Origin: CAYVIB01 sp964451365
GTDB lineage: Bacteria > Pseudomonadota > Gammaproteobacteria > Pseudomonadales > Cellvibrionaceae
Assembly (NCBI GenBank): GCA_964451365.1
Contig: CAYVIB010000012.1
Coordinates: forward strand, 1-64,000
Length of the DNA stretch: 64,000 bases
Direction of reading: 5' to 3'
The first letter of the stretch is position 1, and the number at the start of each line of letters is the position of its first letter. Below, piece after piece: positions 45,757 to 53,664 of this stretch. The notes below the pieces were generated by a model. It made no database searches, had not been told where the DNA came from, and saw nothing but the letters and a program-made list of their open reading frames with translations. The position numbers and the translations under genes are program-made.

Positions 45757-45782
45757 GTAGGGGCAGCCCTTGCGGCTGCCCG
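45757..45782 (+). repeat. GTAG-type REP-like hairpin between GH9 and MAPEG genes
   Basis: GTAGGGGCAGCC, a 5-nt loop, then GGCTGCCCG. A second 7-bp hairpin (GGCAGTA/TACTGCC) is 20 nt upstream. Both could end the GH9 transcript. Related in form to the element at 35013. Confidence 0.6.
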
Positions 45783-45785
45783 GCT

Positions 45786-46172
45786 CTAAAGATTGGCCAT
45801 CACCAGCAATATCAACCCGCCGGCAATTTGCAACAAGTACGTGGCCCCGGCACCCATTTGCCGCAAAATTCGAATACTGTAGAGCATACCAGCCGCGTGG
45901 AACACTCGAGCCACAGTAAAAACAATTGCAAGCGCCGCCAAATAAACCGGGTTTAAATTTGTATATTCCAACCCCAAAAGCAGCAATGCAAAAATAGGCA
46001 CCTGTTCCATTCCGTTGGCGTGCGTGCGAATAGCCTTCAGCAGGGGTTTATTACCCCCATCGCCGTACGACACTTTATTTTTCAAACGCAGAATGGAAAC
46101 GTTGGCCGCCAATGCCACAAGAATCAATCCGTTCACGGCAACAAAAAACGAAAACCAGTAGAGTTTTTCCAT
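45786..46172 (-). CDS. MAPEG-family membrane protein
   Basis: The 128-residue protein has four membrane helices and the MAPEG features IRTHANGMEQVPIFALLLLG and ARVFHAAGMLYSIRIL. MAPEG proteins in bacteria are glutathione-dependent or of unknown function. It is convergent with the GH9 gene. Confidence 0.87.
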   Translation of the reverse strand: MEKLYWFSFFVAVNGLILVALAANVSILRLKNKVSYGDGGNKPLLKAIRTHANGMEQVPIFALLLLGLEYTNLNPVYLAALAIVFTVARVFHAAGMLYSIRILRQMGAGATYLLQIAGGLILLVMANL

Positions 46173-46347
46173 ATCATTTTTCCTTCAAAAGTTGTTAGCG
46201 CAGTTGCAGGTCAGCTCGGGAGTTTTCAATTCCGCCTGCAGACTCGAAAATATTGCACTTTACGCCGGAGTGCAACTCCCCGGGTCGAATGTTTTTCCTG
46301 GGGCAGGCGGACATCTTCACTCAAAAAGCAGTGTTCGCGAGGGAATC

Positions 46348-46610
46348 AGAACCTATCTCAAAATTGTCTATGCCGAAGTTTTTGTGATAGCAGCTTGCAG
46401 AATCCCACTTCGACCGTCGTTTGCCATCGGGGGAAGGCTTCAAAACCGCATAAATACGTCCCTGTAGCTCCGACGCGCATGGAAGCGCTAATGCCGCGAT
46501 GGCAGGATGCCATAGAGTGGCCTCAATTCTTCCCTGAATTGAGGGTTTTGAAACCTCCCCCCCGACGACAAACTCGCGATGCGCAATGCTGCGATTTTGA
46601 GATAAGTTCT
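46348..46610. mobile_element. MITE-like element with 17-bp terminal inverted repeats
   Basis: AGAACCTATCTCAAAAT at 46348-46364 and its inverse ATTTTGAGATAAGTTCT at 46594-46610 match at 16 of 17 positions. Inside, the arms keep imperfect inverted symmetry: GTTTGCCATCGGGGG with TTCAAAACC near 46419-46446 against GGGTTTTGAAACC and CCCGACGACAAAC near 46544-46573. The middle has CATAAATACGTCCCTGTAGC, shared with the palindrome loop at 30040, plus a perfect CCTCAATTC/GAATTGAGG hairpin. It encodes no protein. No target-site duplication is evident. The flanks 46173-46347 and 46611-46805 show no gene. Confidence 0.75.
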
Positions 46611-46805
46611 AGTAATCTGAACCATTCGGATACCAGCCGAGTCGCTCAAGGTAAAATAGCATTCAGGCCATGGAGGTAAATGGTGGCTTGTCGGTGACTG
46701 AAGCACCTGCAAAAATTTTATTTACGCGAAGAAGCGCGGCAAGTAAATATCGACGACATCAGGCATGCCGCCGTTAACAAATTAACCGCTATTTAAATAG
46801 CCGCC

Positions 46806-47072
46806 TTACAAAATATCACCCAAATTCAACAGTTGGGTTTCGCCACTGTTATCTTCAACACCATCGTTATCATTAACGATCAGCACATCACCGTTGGGCA
46901 GCACGGCCGAACCTTCGATTTTTTCCGGGATCGATCCGCCGGGCGCCTCGAGGTCATTTATCAAATCGCGCGCAAGCGTTTTGGTTACAATGCTGTCCGC
47001 TGCCAAAGCCGGTAACGTCAAAGGTGTACAGGCGCTTGATCGCCGCAGGGGCCGCTTTGGTCCTTGTCGATA
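46806..47072 (-). pseudogene. Remnant of a phytase/esterase-like exported protein gene
   Basis: Only the C-terminus is left: a frame ending LVNDNDGVEDNSGETQLLNLGDIL-like text with PGGSIPEKIEGSAVLPNGDV, typical of the esterase-like activity of phytase family. Further upstream another frame reads AAIKRLYTFDVTG, as that family does, so a frameshift lies near 47020. The rest of the gene is missing because cobO ends at 47090. The remnant lies next to the MITE-like element. Confidence 0.65.
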
Positions 47073-47089
47073 ATAAACAGGGAAAACCC

Positions 47090-47698
47090 TTAAAACTCAA
47101 TTCCCTTCTGCGCCTTAACCCCGGCATTAAATGCGTGCTTGACTTCCTTCACTTCACTCACTGTATCCGCCAGCTCCACTAATTCTGGAATGGCGGTACG
47201 CCCGGTAATAATGACGTTCTGCTTTTTGGGGCGAGCCTTTAACGCTTGGACAAACGGCTCAAGCGGAAGATAGCCGAAATCAAACATGTAGGTAATTTCA
47301 TCGAGCACAACGAGGTTGATATTATTATTCGCCAGCGCCTGTTCGACAGGGCTGAAAGTTTTTCGGGCCGCGGCGATATCCTTTTCTTTATTCTGGCTGT
47401 CCCAGGTAAAGCCGGTGCCCATGGCGTGGTAAATAATCAGCGGGTGGTTTTTCAGGAATTTCTCTTCGCCGGTTTTCCATTTGCCTTTTATAAATTGTAC
47501 CACCGCCACATGCTGCCCGTGGCCCACCGCTCGCAGCAATGTGCCGAAGGCTGAACTGCTTTTGCCCTTGCCGTTGCCATACAGGTAAATGACGATGCCG
47601 CGTTTTTCGCTGGCCTGTGCCACAGCCTGCCGTACCTCCTGCTGTACGGCTTGCATGGCTTTTTTATGTTCCGTACCCGATTCCTTTTTCTTTGGCAT
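47090..47698 (-). CDS. cobO: Cob(I)yrinic acid a,c-diamide adenosyltransferase
   Basis: CobO/BtuR transfers the adenosyl group of ATP to the cobalt of corrinoids, making adenosylcobalamin. The 202-residue P-loop protein has YGNGKGKSSSAFGTLLRAVG and the ATP site VVLDEITYMFDFGYL. It lies directly behind btuB, so it would adenosylate the cobalamin that has been imported. The N-terminus is lysine-rich, as in the family. Confidence 0.93.
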   Translation of the reverse strand: MPKKKESGTEHKKAMQAVQQEVRQAVAQASEKRGIVIYLYGNGKGKSSSAFGTLLRAVGHGQHVAVVQFIKGKWKTGEEKFLKNHPLIIYHAMGTGFTWDSQNKEKDIAAARKTFSPVEQALANNNINLVVLDEITYMFDFGYLPLEPFVQALKARPKKQNVIITGRTAIPELVELADTVSEVKEVKHAFNAGVKAQKGIEF

Positions 47699-47737
47699 AA
47701 CCCCTCCCGGCCTCCCTAAAAAGGTGTGGGCGCGATA

Positions 47738-49612
47738 TTAAAAGTGAAACCTGGCGCCGATGTAAGCTGCACTGCCGGATGTATTATAGGTTGGAACTTC
47801 CTGATACTCTTCATCCAGTGCGTTTACCATGCGTAAATAAATTTCCGCATTGCCCCTCACCCGCCAACTGGCGTTGACATCCAGAACATCATAGTCCTCG
47901 ATAACAGTGGATGCATTTTCAATCATATCCCGCGCACCCCGGTAGAGCGCCGCAAGACTGACACGATCCTGCCAAAGTTGATATTCAATGGAAACGTTAT
48001 ACAGGTGTTTCGGCCGGCGAGGGCGCTGGCCGGACATGCCGGTGGTTTCATCCAGTTCGGTTTTATTATATGTGTAACTCGTGCCTAAGGTCATGGCGTC
48101 AAGCAGATTGACCCTGCCACTGAGTTCCACCCCCTCTGATTCGGTGGTGCCTGTCGCCTGAAGGTATCCCGCGAAAGATGTCATATCAAAGAAAATTAGG
48201 TCTTCGATGCGGCTGTGAAAGAAAACCAGCTCCAGGCGATGCGAGTCCATTAACCATTCGATACCCGCTTCATAACCCTCACTGGTTTCTTCTTCCAGTT
48301 CCGGTGGAACAAGCGCGGGATTTGCATAGGGTCCGGCATTGTATGCCTCTTCATACAAAGAGGGTGCCCGAAAACCGGTACTGTAACCGCCCTTGAATTT
48401 TATTTCCCCCAACTGGACCGGCACCAGGTAAGCGGTGGAAAGGCGATAACTAGTGTGCTCGCCGAAATCGTCGTTGTCATCGTAGCGAGCACCAATACTG
48501 TAAAAGAAGTTATCCGTTACCTCCACTTGACCTTCCAGATAGGCGCCCATCTGGTTTCGGTCGCCATCGTTTCCGTACAGAAAATCCGTGTAGGTTTCTC
48601 TTTTGTTGTCCACACCAAATTCCATATTGAGAATAGGAGCAATTTGGTAATTGCCGAAATATTGCCACTGTTCAATTTCGCCTTCGTTGTCGCCAACAAG
48701 GACGTTTTCCGTCAGTTCCCGGTCAAAATTTTTGGTTTCGGTCTTCGAATAAGCAATTTCGTGACGATGTTTTTCCGTCTGATAGACGCCGTTAACCCGC
48801 CCACTGAATTGAGAGAACTCCGCTTCACAGGCGTGAGATACGCCCGTGCTGTTAAAGCAGTCATCATACTCCGTGTCCGCGTCGATATTGCGCAGTACCA
48901 AACCGACGCTCGCTTCATCTGAAACGGCAAAACCGGTATTTAGATGTACTGTGGTATTGTTGTAGCCATCCTCCTCTTCGGCTGTGTCCGCGTCCCGCGC
49001 ATTAAAGCCATCGGATTCGATACCGGAGGCGGTCAGTGAATAATGCCCGCGCCCCTGCCGTCCCCGCACATTACCGCCGACACTGTGCGTGTTGTATTCT
49101 CCGGTTTCCAGACTCAGGTCCGCTTCAAACGGCCGGTCAGTCGTCTTGCTGAAAATACTGACCACACCGCCGGCATCCGCGCCGTAAATCAAGCCCTGGG
49201 GACCACGCAATACTTCCACCCGACCCAACTGACTGTTCAGTACATGCTCGAAACGCGGAAAACTCTGCGGACCGGACAAGTCCGTCACATTAATTCCGTC
49301 AATTAACAAAAGTGTACGGTAGCCTTCCTCTCCACGAATCCGGACGCTGGCGGCCTTACCGAGTCCGCCGCTTTCCGATACGCCAACGGCGGGGACTGTT
49401 CTCAACACATCGGCCAACGTAATACGATTAATTTTTTTCAACTCTTCCGCAGTAAGAACGGTAACCGACGATCCGACTTCGCGCAGCGGCCTTTCAGTTT
49501 TACTGGCGGTGATAGTCACTTCCTCCAGCGCGGGTTCATCATCCTGGGCGAGAGCAAGATTACAGGCGAAAACCAGCGGGAGCAGAGTTGAAATTTTTTT
49601 AGCGTTTATCAT
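47738..49612 (-). CDS. btuB: TonB-dependent vitamin B12 receptor BtuB
   Basis: BtuB takes up cobalamin across the outer membrane. The 624-residue protein has a signal peptide (cut near LALAQDD), a Ton box EEVTITASK, a plug with LRGPQGLIYGADAGGVVSIF and a barrel ending in YIGARFHF. The start has GAGGAAA upstream. A cobalamin riboswitch precedes it, and cobO follows, which fits repression by B12. Confidence 0.93.
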   Translation of the reverse strand: MINAKKISTLLPLVFACNLALAQDDEPALEEVTITASKTERPLREVGSSVTVLTAEELKKINRITLADVLRTVPAVGVSESGGLGKAASVRIRGEEGYRTLLLIDGINVTDLSGPQSFPRFEHVLNSQLGRVEVLRGPQGLIYGADAGGVVSIFSKTTDRPFEADLSLETGEYNTHSVGGNVRGRQGRGHYSLTASGIESDGFNARDADTAEEEDGYNNTTVHLNTGFAVSDEASVGLVLRNIDADTEYDDCFNSTGVSHACEAEFSQFSGRVNGVYQTEKHRHEIAYSKTETKNFDRELTENVLVGDNEGEIEQWQYFGNYQIAPILNMEFGVDNKRETYTDFLYGNDGDRNQMGAYLEGQVEVTDNFFYSIGARYDDNDDFGEHTSYRLSTAYLVPVQLGEIKFKGGYSTGFRAPSLYEEAYNAGPYANPALVPPELEEETSEGYEAGIEWLMDSHRLELVFFHSRIEDLIFFDMTSFAGYLQATGTTESEGVELSGRVNLLDAMTLGTSYTYNKTELDETTGMSGQRPRRPKHLYNVSIEYQLWQDRVSLAALYRGARDMIENASTVIEDYDVLDVNASWRVRGNAEIYLRMVNALDEEYQEVPTYNTSGSAAYIGARFHF

Positions 49613-49726
49613 ATTTTCCTCGAAAATATGATGTTACAGGCGGGATTAGCGGACTGTTCCAGAGCAAAGAAAGGAGGCCAGCCAACTGATGTCGCCCACC
49701 GCAACACCGTTAGTAGATGATTTTTC

Positions 49727-49945
49727 AGGCCGGTCTCCGGGCTTTTGGTTGTGCTGGATTTTAAACCGGGCACTTTCCGCAACACCTTCCCATATTCGAA
49801 AATACAGTGGTGTTTGTTGCGGATAAACCAATTACCGTTGCGGGGGCAGCGCTGGATTTGTGTGATATCCATGTGGCAACAGGGGTATGCACACGCACCA
49901 GACTTCCCGTTTAACCCCTTGTTTGAAAAAACTCGGGGCACCTGA
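49727..49945 (-). promoter_or_regulatory. Cobalamin riboswitch upstream of btuB
   Basis: On the minus strand the conserved blocks appear in order: CAGGTGCCCCGAG, then GGGTTAAACGGGAAGTCTGG with GTG, then GCTGCCCCCGCAACGGTAA, and finally AAGCCCGGAGACCGGCCTG. These match the cobalamin aptamer consensus. About 115 nt separate it from the btuB start, with room for an expression platform hiding the GAGGAAA ribosome binding site. It would turn btuB and cobO down when adenosylcobalamin is plentiful. Confidence 0.95.
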
Positions 49946-50018
49946 AGAAAGTTTGCGCATGATAGAGGTTTGGCCCGACGGTGGCAAGGCATCAGAAAAT
50001 GCATGTCAGGAAGTGGAC

Positions 50019-50063
50019 GGCAGGTGGCGCCCGAAGTGTCGGACCATCGCTTACCCGCCCTGC
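50019..50063 (+). repeat. REP-like repeat copy R5
   Basis: R1-orientation copy: GGCAGGTGGCGCCCGAAG, TGTCGGACCATCG, CTTACCCGCCCTGC. It lies just after the btuD stop (50098), between btuD and the btuB riboswitch. Confidence 0.85.
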
Positions 50064-50097
50064 AAACGCCGAAACCCAATAACACCAAAGAGAGTAT

Positions 50098-50862
50098 TTA
50101 CCGGGGTAAATAAATATTGCTACCCAACCGGGTAAACTGGTGGCCGTAAAGCTTGTTGAGCACATCGGTATTAAGCATGGTCTCCACCTGGCCAAAGCAG
50201 GCATCGCCATCACCGAAAAGCAAAATCAGGTGATCACAAAAGCGCGTCGCCAGATTGATATCGTGGAGCGTCATGATCAGCGCGCTTTCACTATTCACTA
50301 CGATATCAACGAGAATTTGCAGCAAACTGATCTGGTAGTGCAGGTCAAGGTGATTTGTCGGTTCATCCAGTAGATAAATTTGCGGCATTTGGGTAAGAAC
50401 AGTGGCCAGCGCCAGGCGCTGGCGTTCGCCGCCGGAAAGTGTATTGACGTCCCGTTCGGCCAATTGATCCATATCGGTGGCTTGCAAGGCCTCCCGCGCA
50501 ATTCTGTAGTCGTTGTCGGTTTCGGACTGCCAGACCGAAAGATGGGGATGCCGGCCGATAAGCGCGGTTTCAAACACTGTTGATGGAAAGGGGTCATTCA
50601 CATCCTGCAACAGTACACCGATCTTTTGCGCGAATTTTTTTCGCGGCCAGTTTTCCACAGGATTATCCAGTAATTTGATACGGCCGCTGTCGGCATTGCG
50701 CAAATGCGCAAGAGTATGAAGAAGCGTGGTTTTACCTACACCGTTTTTACCAAGTATCGCCCAGCGCTCGCCGGCTTTTATTTTTAAATTCAAGCTGCGA
50801 CATATCTGCTTGCCCGCGATGGAAATGTCGAGCGCTTCGGCGGACAGTAAAGTCTCGCTCAT
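50098..50862 (-). CDS. btuD: Vitamin B12 ABC transporter ATP-binding protein BtuD
   Basis: BtuD powers B12 import through BtuC. The 254-residue ATPase has Walker A GKNGVGKTTLL, signature LSGGERQRLALA, Walker B IYLLDEPTNHLDL and the switch histidine in LHDINLA. Its ATG overlaps the btuC stop by 4 nt. Siderophore ATPases look similar, but the B12 context supports this name. Confidence 0.9.
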   Translation of the reverse strand: MSETLLSAEALDISIAGKQICRSLNLKIKAGERWAILGKNGVGKTTLLHTLAHLRNADSGRIKLLDNPVENWPRKKFAQKIGVLLQDVNDPFPSTVFETALIGRHPHLSVWQSETDNDYRIAREALQATDMDQLAERDVNTLSGGERQRLALATVLTQMPQIYLLDEPTNHLDLHYQISLLQILVDIVVNSESALIMTLHDINLATRFCDHLILLFGDGDACFGQVETMLNTDVLNKLYGHQFTRLGSNIYLPR

Positions 50863-51839
50863 CGGTTTACCCCGCCCCGGTTAAGAATAAACAGGTACAT
50901 CGGTACGCCGATCAGTGCGGTGATGACCCCCACCGGCAATTGCTGTGGCGCCATCACCGTTCGGGCTACCGTATCCGAAAGGGTAAGCAGGCTGCCGCCC
51001 AACAACACCGCGCACGGCAACAAAAAGCGGTGATCGCTGACGCCGAGCAGGCGCACGATATGCGGCACCACCAGGCCGACGAAGCCCACCGTGCCGGCCA
51101 CGGTAACCGCCGCAGCGGTTAAAAGGGAGGCAAGTAAATAAAGAAATAACCGCAGGGATTCAACCCGAACGCCCAACGCCGATGCCTGCAGATCACCCCG
51201 GGCAAGAATATTCAGGTTGCGGGCAACGGCAACAGCGGCAAGAAACCCCGCAATCAGAACCAGCACACTCCATGTAGGCAGTTGACTGTCGGAGATATCG
51301 CCCATCAACCAGAACAACATTCCGTGAATTTGCGTATTGGGACTGGTGGCCAGAATGAAACTGATAATAGCGCCCCAGCCCGCGGCCACCACCACGCCGG
51401 TTAAAAGCAGACGCAAGCTGCTCCAGCCGCCTTTGCCACGCGCCAGGCCGAACACCAGCAACATCGAGAAAGCCGCGCCGGCAAACGCGCTGCCCGAAAG
51501 CCAGATTCCGGAAACGCCAAAGCCGATACCGATCAACACCGCCACCGCCGCGCCGCCGGAAACGCCCAGGATATACGGGTCTGCAAGGGGGTTACGCAAC
51601 AGGACCTGCATCAGGGCACCCGCCAGCGCCAGCATCCCGCCCACCACAAATGCCGCCAGGGCGCGGGGCAGGCGCAGCTCCCAAATCACCATGGAATGTG
51701 TGCTGTTAGCACCGGAAAAAAGCGCCTCAAGGCTTTCGGAAATGGATATGGATGCGCTTCCCAGCAGCACCGCCAGCAGCACCGCCGCAAAAGAAACCAG
51801 GAGCAAGGCGAATATCAATAGCCAGGCGAAGCGCCTCAT
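50859..51839 (-). CDS. btuC: Vitamin B12 ABC transporter permease BtuC
   Basis: This 326-residue FecCD-family permease has about ten helices, with LALAGALMQVLLRNPLADPY and GFVGLVVPHIVRLLGVSDHR as family landmarks. It lies with btuD, divergent from btuF across 111 nt. Confidence 0.9.
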   Translation of the reverse strand: MRRFAWLLIFALLLVSFAAVLLAVLLGSASISISESLEALFSGANSTHSMVIWELRLPRALAAFVVGGMLALAGALMQVLLRNPLADPYILGVSGGAAVAVLIGIGFGVSGIWLSGSAFAGAAFSMLLVFGLARGKGGWSSLRLLLTGVVVAAGWGAIISFILATSPNTQIHGMLFWLMGDISDSQLPTWSVLVLIAGFLAAVAVARNLNILARGDLQASALGVRVESLRLFLYLLASLLTAAAVTVAGTVGFVGLVVPHIVRLLGVSDHRFLLPCAVLLGGSLLTLSDTVARTVMAPQQLPVGVITALIGVPMYLFILNRGGVNR

Positions 51840-51950
51840 GCAAAAACCGATATCGTTGTTGGCGCGCCACCACGTTTTTGACGCCTTTTATTTACGGCAT
51901 GTTTATTCGTATACTCGTCGCTCATACCATCGCTATTCTTCAATTCAAAC

Positions 51951-52841
51951 ATGACACCAATACAACTTTTCAAGTCCGCGCTCACGCTGTTATCGCTTAT
52001 TGTCCTGTGCGCATTTTCGCTTTCACTCCTCGCACAAACCGTTGTCGACGACAGCGGGCAGCGAATTAAACTGAACAATCCGGCAAAGCGCATTATCAGC
52101 CTTGCGCCCCACACTACCGAGCTGTTGTTTTCCGCCGGTGCCGGTGACCGGGTTATTGGGGTGGTGGAGTATAGCAACTATCCGGAGCAGGCAAACCATA
52201 TTGCGCAAATCGGGTCCAGCAGCCAGTTTGATTTTGAGAGAATCGTCCAATTGCAACCGGACCTGATCGTGGGGTGGCAAAGCGGCAATCCCGCCAACCT
52301 GGTTGCACGCCTTAAACGCATGGGTTTCAGCGTTTATCTTTCGGAGCCCCGGAATATTGGCGATATCGCCTCGAATATCGAGCGGCTGGCGATTTTGGCC
52401 GGCACGTCGGCGCAAGCAAAAAAAAACGTTTCGGACTTCCGGCACAAGATGGATCGACTCCGCCGGCAGTACGAAGACAAAAAGCCGGTCACCCTTTTCT
52501 ATGAGATCTGGAATGATCCCCCGATGACGCTGGGTGGCAAACATATTTTTTCCGAACTGGTGGATTTATGCGGAGGAACAAATATTTTTTCCGATGTATC
52601 CACCCTCGCGCCCCAGGTTAGCCGTGAAGCGGTTGTTGCGAGAAATCCGCAAGTGATCCTGGCCAGCGGCATGGGAAGCGAACGCCCCAAGTGGCTGGAC
52701 GAGTGGAAAAAATGGCGAAACCTTCGCGCGGTAAAAAACAATCACCTTTACTTTATCCACCCGGATTATCTGCAACGCGCCAGCCTGCGCCTGGCTACCG
52801 GTGCCAAGCAATTGTGCACGGTTCTGGACTCTGCCCGTTAA
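51951..52841 (+). CDS. btuF: Cobalamin-binding protein BtuF
   Basis: BtuF is the periplasmic binding protein for B12. The 296-residue product has a signal peptide (MTPIQLFKSALTLLSLIVLC), then RIISLAPHTTELLFSAGAGD and the EIWNDPPMTLGGKHIFSELV typical of the family. Start ATG, no strong ribosome binding site. It completes btuF, btuCD, btuB and cobO around 47-53 kb. Confidence 0.92.
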   Translation: MTPIQLFKSALTLLSLIVLCAFSLSLLAQTVVDDSGQRIKLNNPAKRIISLAPHTTELLFSAGAGDRVIGVVEYSNYPEQANHIAQIGSSSQFDFERIVQLQPDLIVGWQSGNPANLVARLKRMGFSVYLSEPRNIGDIASNIERLAILAGTSAQAKKNVSDFRHKMDRLRRQYEDKKPVTLFYEIWNDPPMTLGGKHIFSELVDLCGGTNIFSDVSTLAPQVSREAVVARNPQVILASGMGSERPKWLDEWKKWRNLRAVKNNHLYFIHPDYLQRASLRLATGAKQLCTVLDSAR

Positions 52842-52867
52842 CGATTAACTTCAGACAGGATCACTTT

Positions 52868-53470
52868 ATGAAGCTCTTCTACAGTACAACCTCCCCTTTC
52901 GCCCGCAAAGTTTTAATGGTGCTTCACGTCACCGGTTTAATTGACAAAACGGAGCTGGCGCTAACCAACCCGCTGGAAGATGAGACACTCCGCCAGACCA
53001 ACCCGCTGGGGAAGATTCCCGCGCTGGTGGATTACAACCTTTCCCTGGCGGACAGCCCATTGATCTGTGAATACCTGGACGACCTGTCCATACAGAAAGG
53101 CAACACCAGCCTGTTCCAGAAGGGAGGGAACGACTACTACCGCATCCAGCTCATCCACTCCCAGGCGGACGGTGTTCTCGATGCGGCGGTGTCCATGGTG
53201 TATGAGGGCCGGCGCGGTGACGCGGAAAAATCCACCTACTGGCTCGACCGCTGGCGCAAGGCCATTATCAGTACCCTCGAAGTGCTGCAGCTTGATAACT
53301 TCGGCAATGCGCAAAACCCCCATATCGGCACCATCGCCATGGTGGCGGCGCTGGGTTATCTCGATTTCCGGCTTCCCGACCTGGACTGGCGCACGCTACG
53401 GCCCGACCTGGCCGAATGGTATTCCGCGCTTGCCGAATTGCCTTGGGTGAAAGATACGACGCCACATTGA
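52868..53470 (+). CDS. Glutathione S-transferase-like protein
   Basis: The 200-residue protein has the thioredoxin-fold GST N-domain (MKLFYSTTSPFARKVLMVLH, with cis-Pro region GKIPALV and ADSPLICEYL) and an all-helical C-domain. It lies 26 nt after btuF and may be co-transcribed. I chose ATG 52868 (GGAT upstream) over an earlier in-frame start inside btuF. The substrate is unknown. Confidence 0.9.
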   Translation: MKLFYSTTSPFARKVLMVLHVTGLIDKTELALTNPLEDETLRQTNPLGKIPALVDYNLSLADSPLICEYLDDLSIQKGNTSLFQKGGNDYYRIQLIHSQADGVLDAAVSMVYEGRRGDAEKSTYWLDRWRKAIISTLEVLQLDNFGNAQNPHIGTIAMVAALGYLDFRLPDLDWRTLRPDLAEWYSALAELPWVKDTTPH

Positions 53471-53664
53471 TACACCCGGGGCAAACCAGCGACCAGAGCG
53501 TGGCGTAAAAAGCTCGGATTGGTTCGGTATTTGCTCCCGATAAGCGGAATCAAGTGTAAAAACTATTGGTTTGGGCGACGGCAACAGTAAAAATTGCACC
53601 ATATTGGTGAAAGGTGCGAAAAGACGCCCAACGATACGTAAGTCCGCTTATTGGTGCAGCGCTT

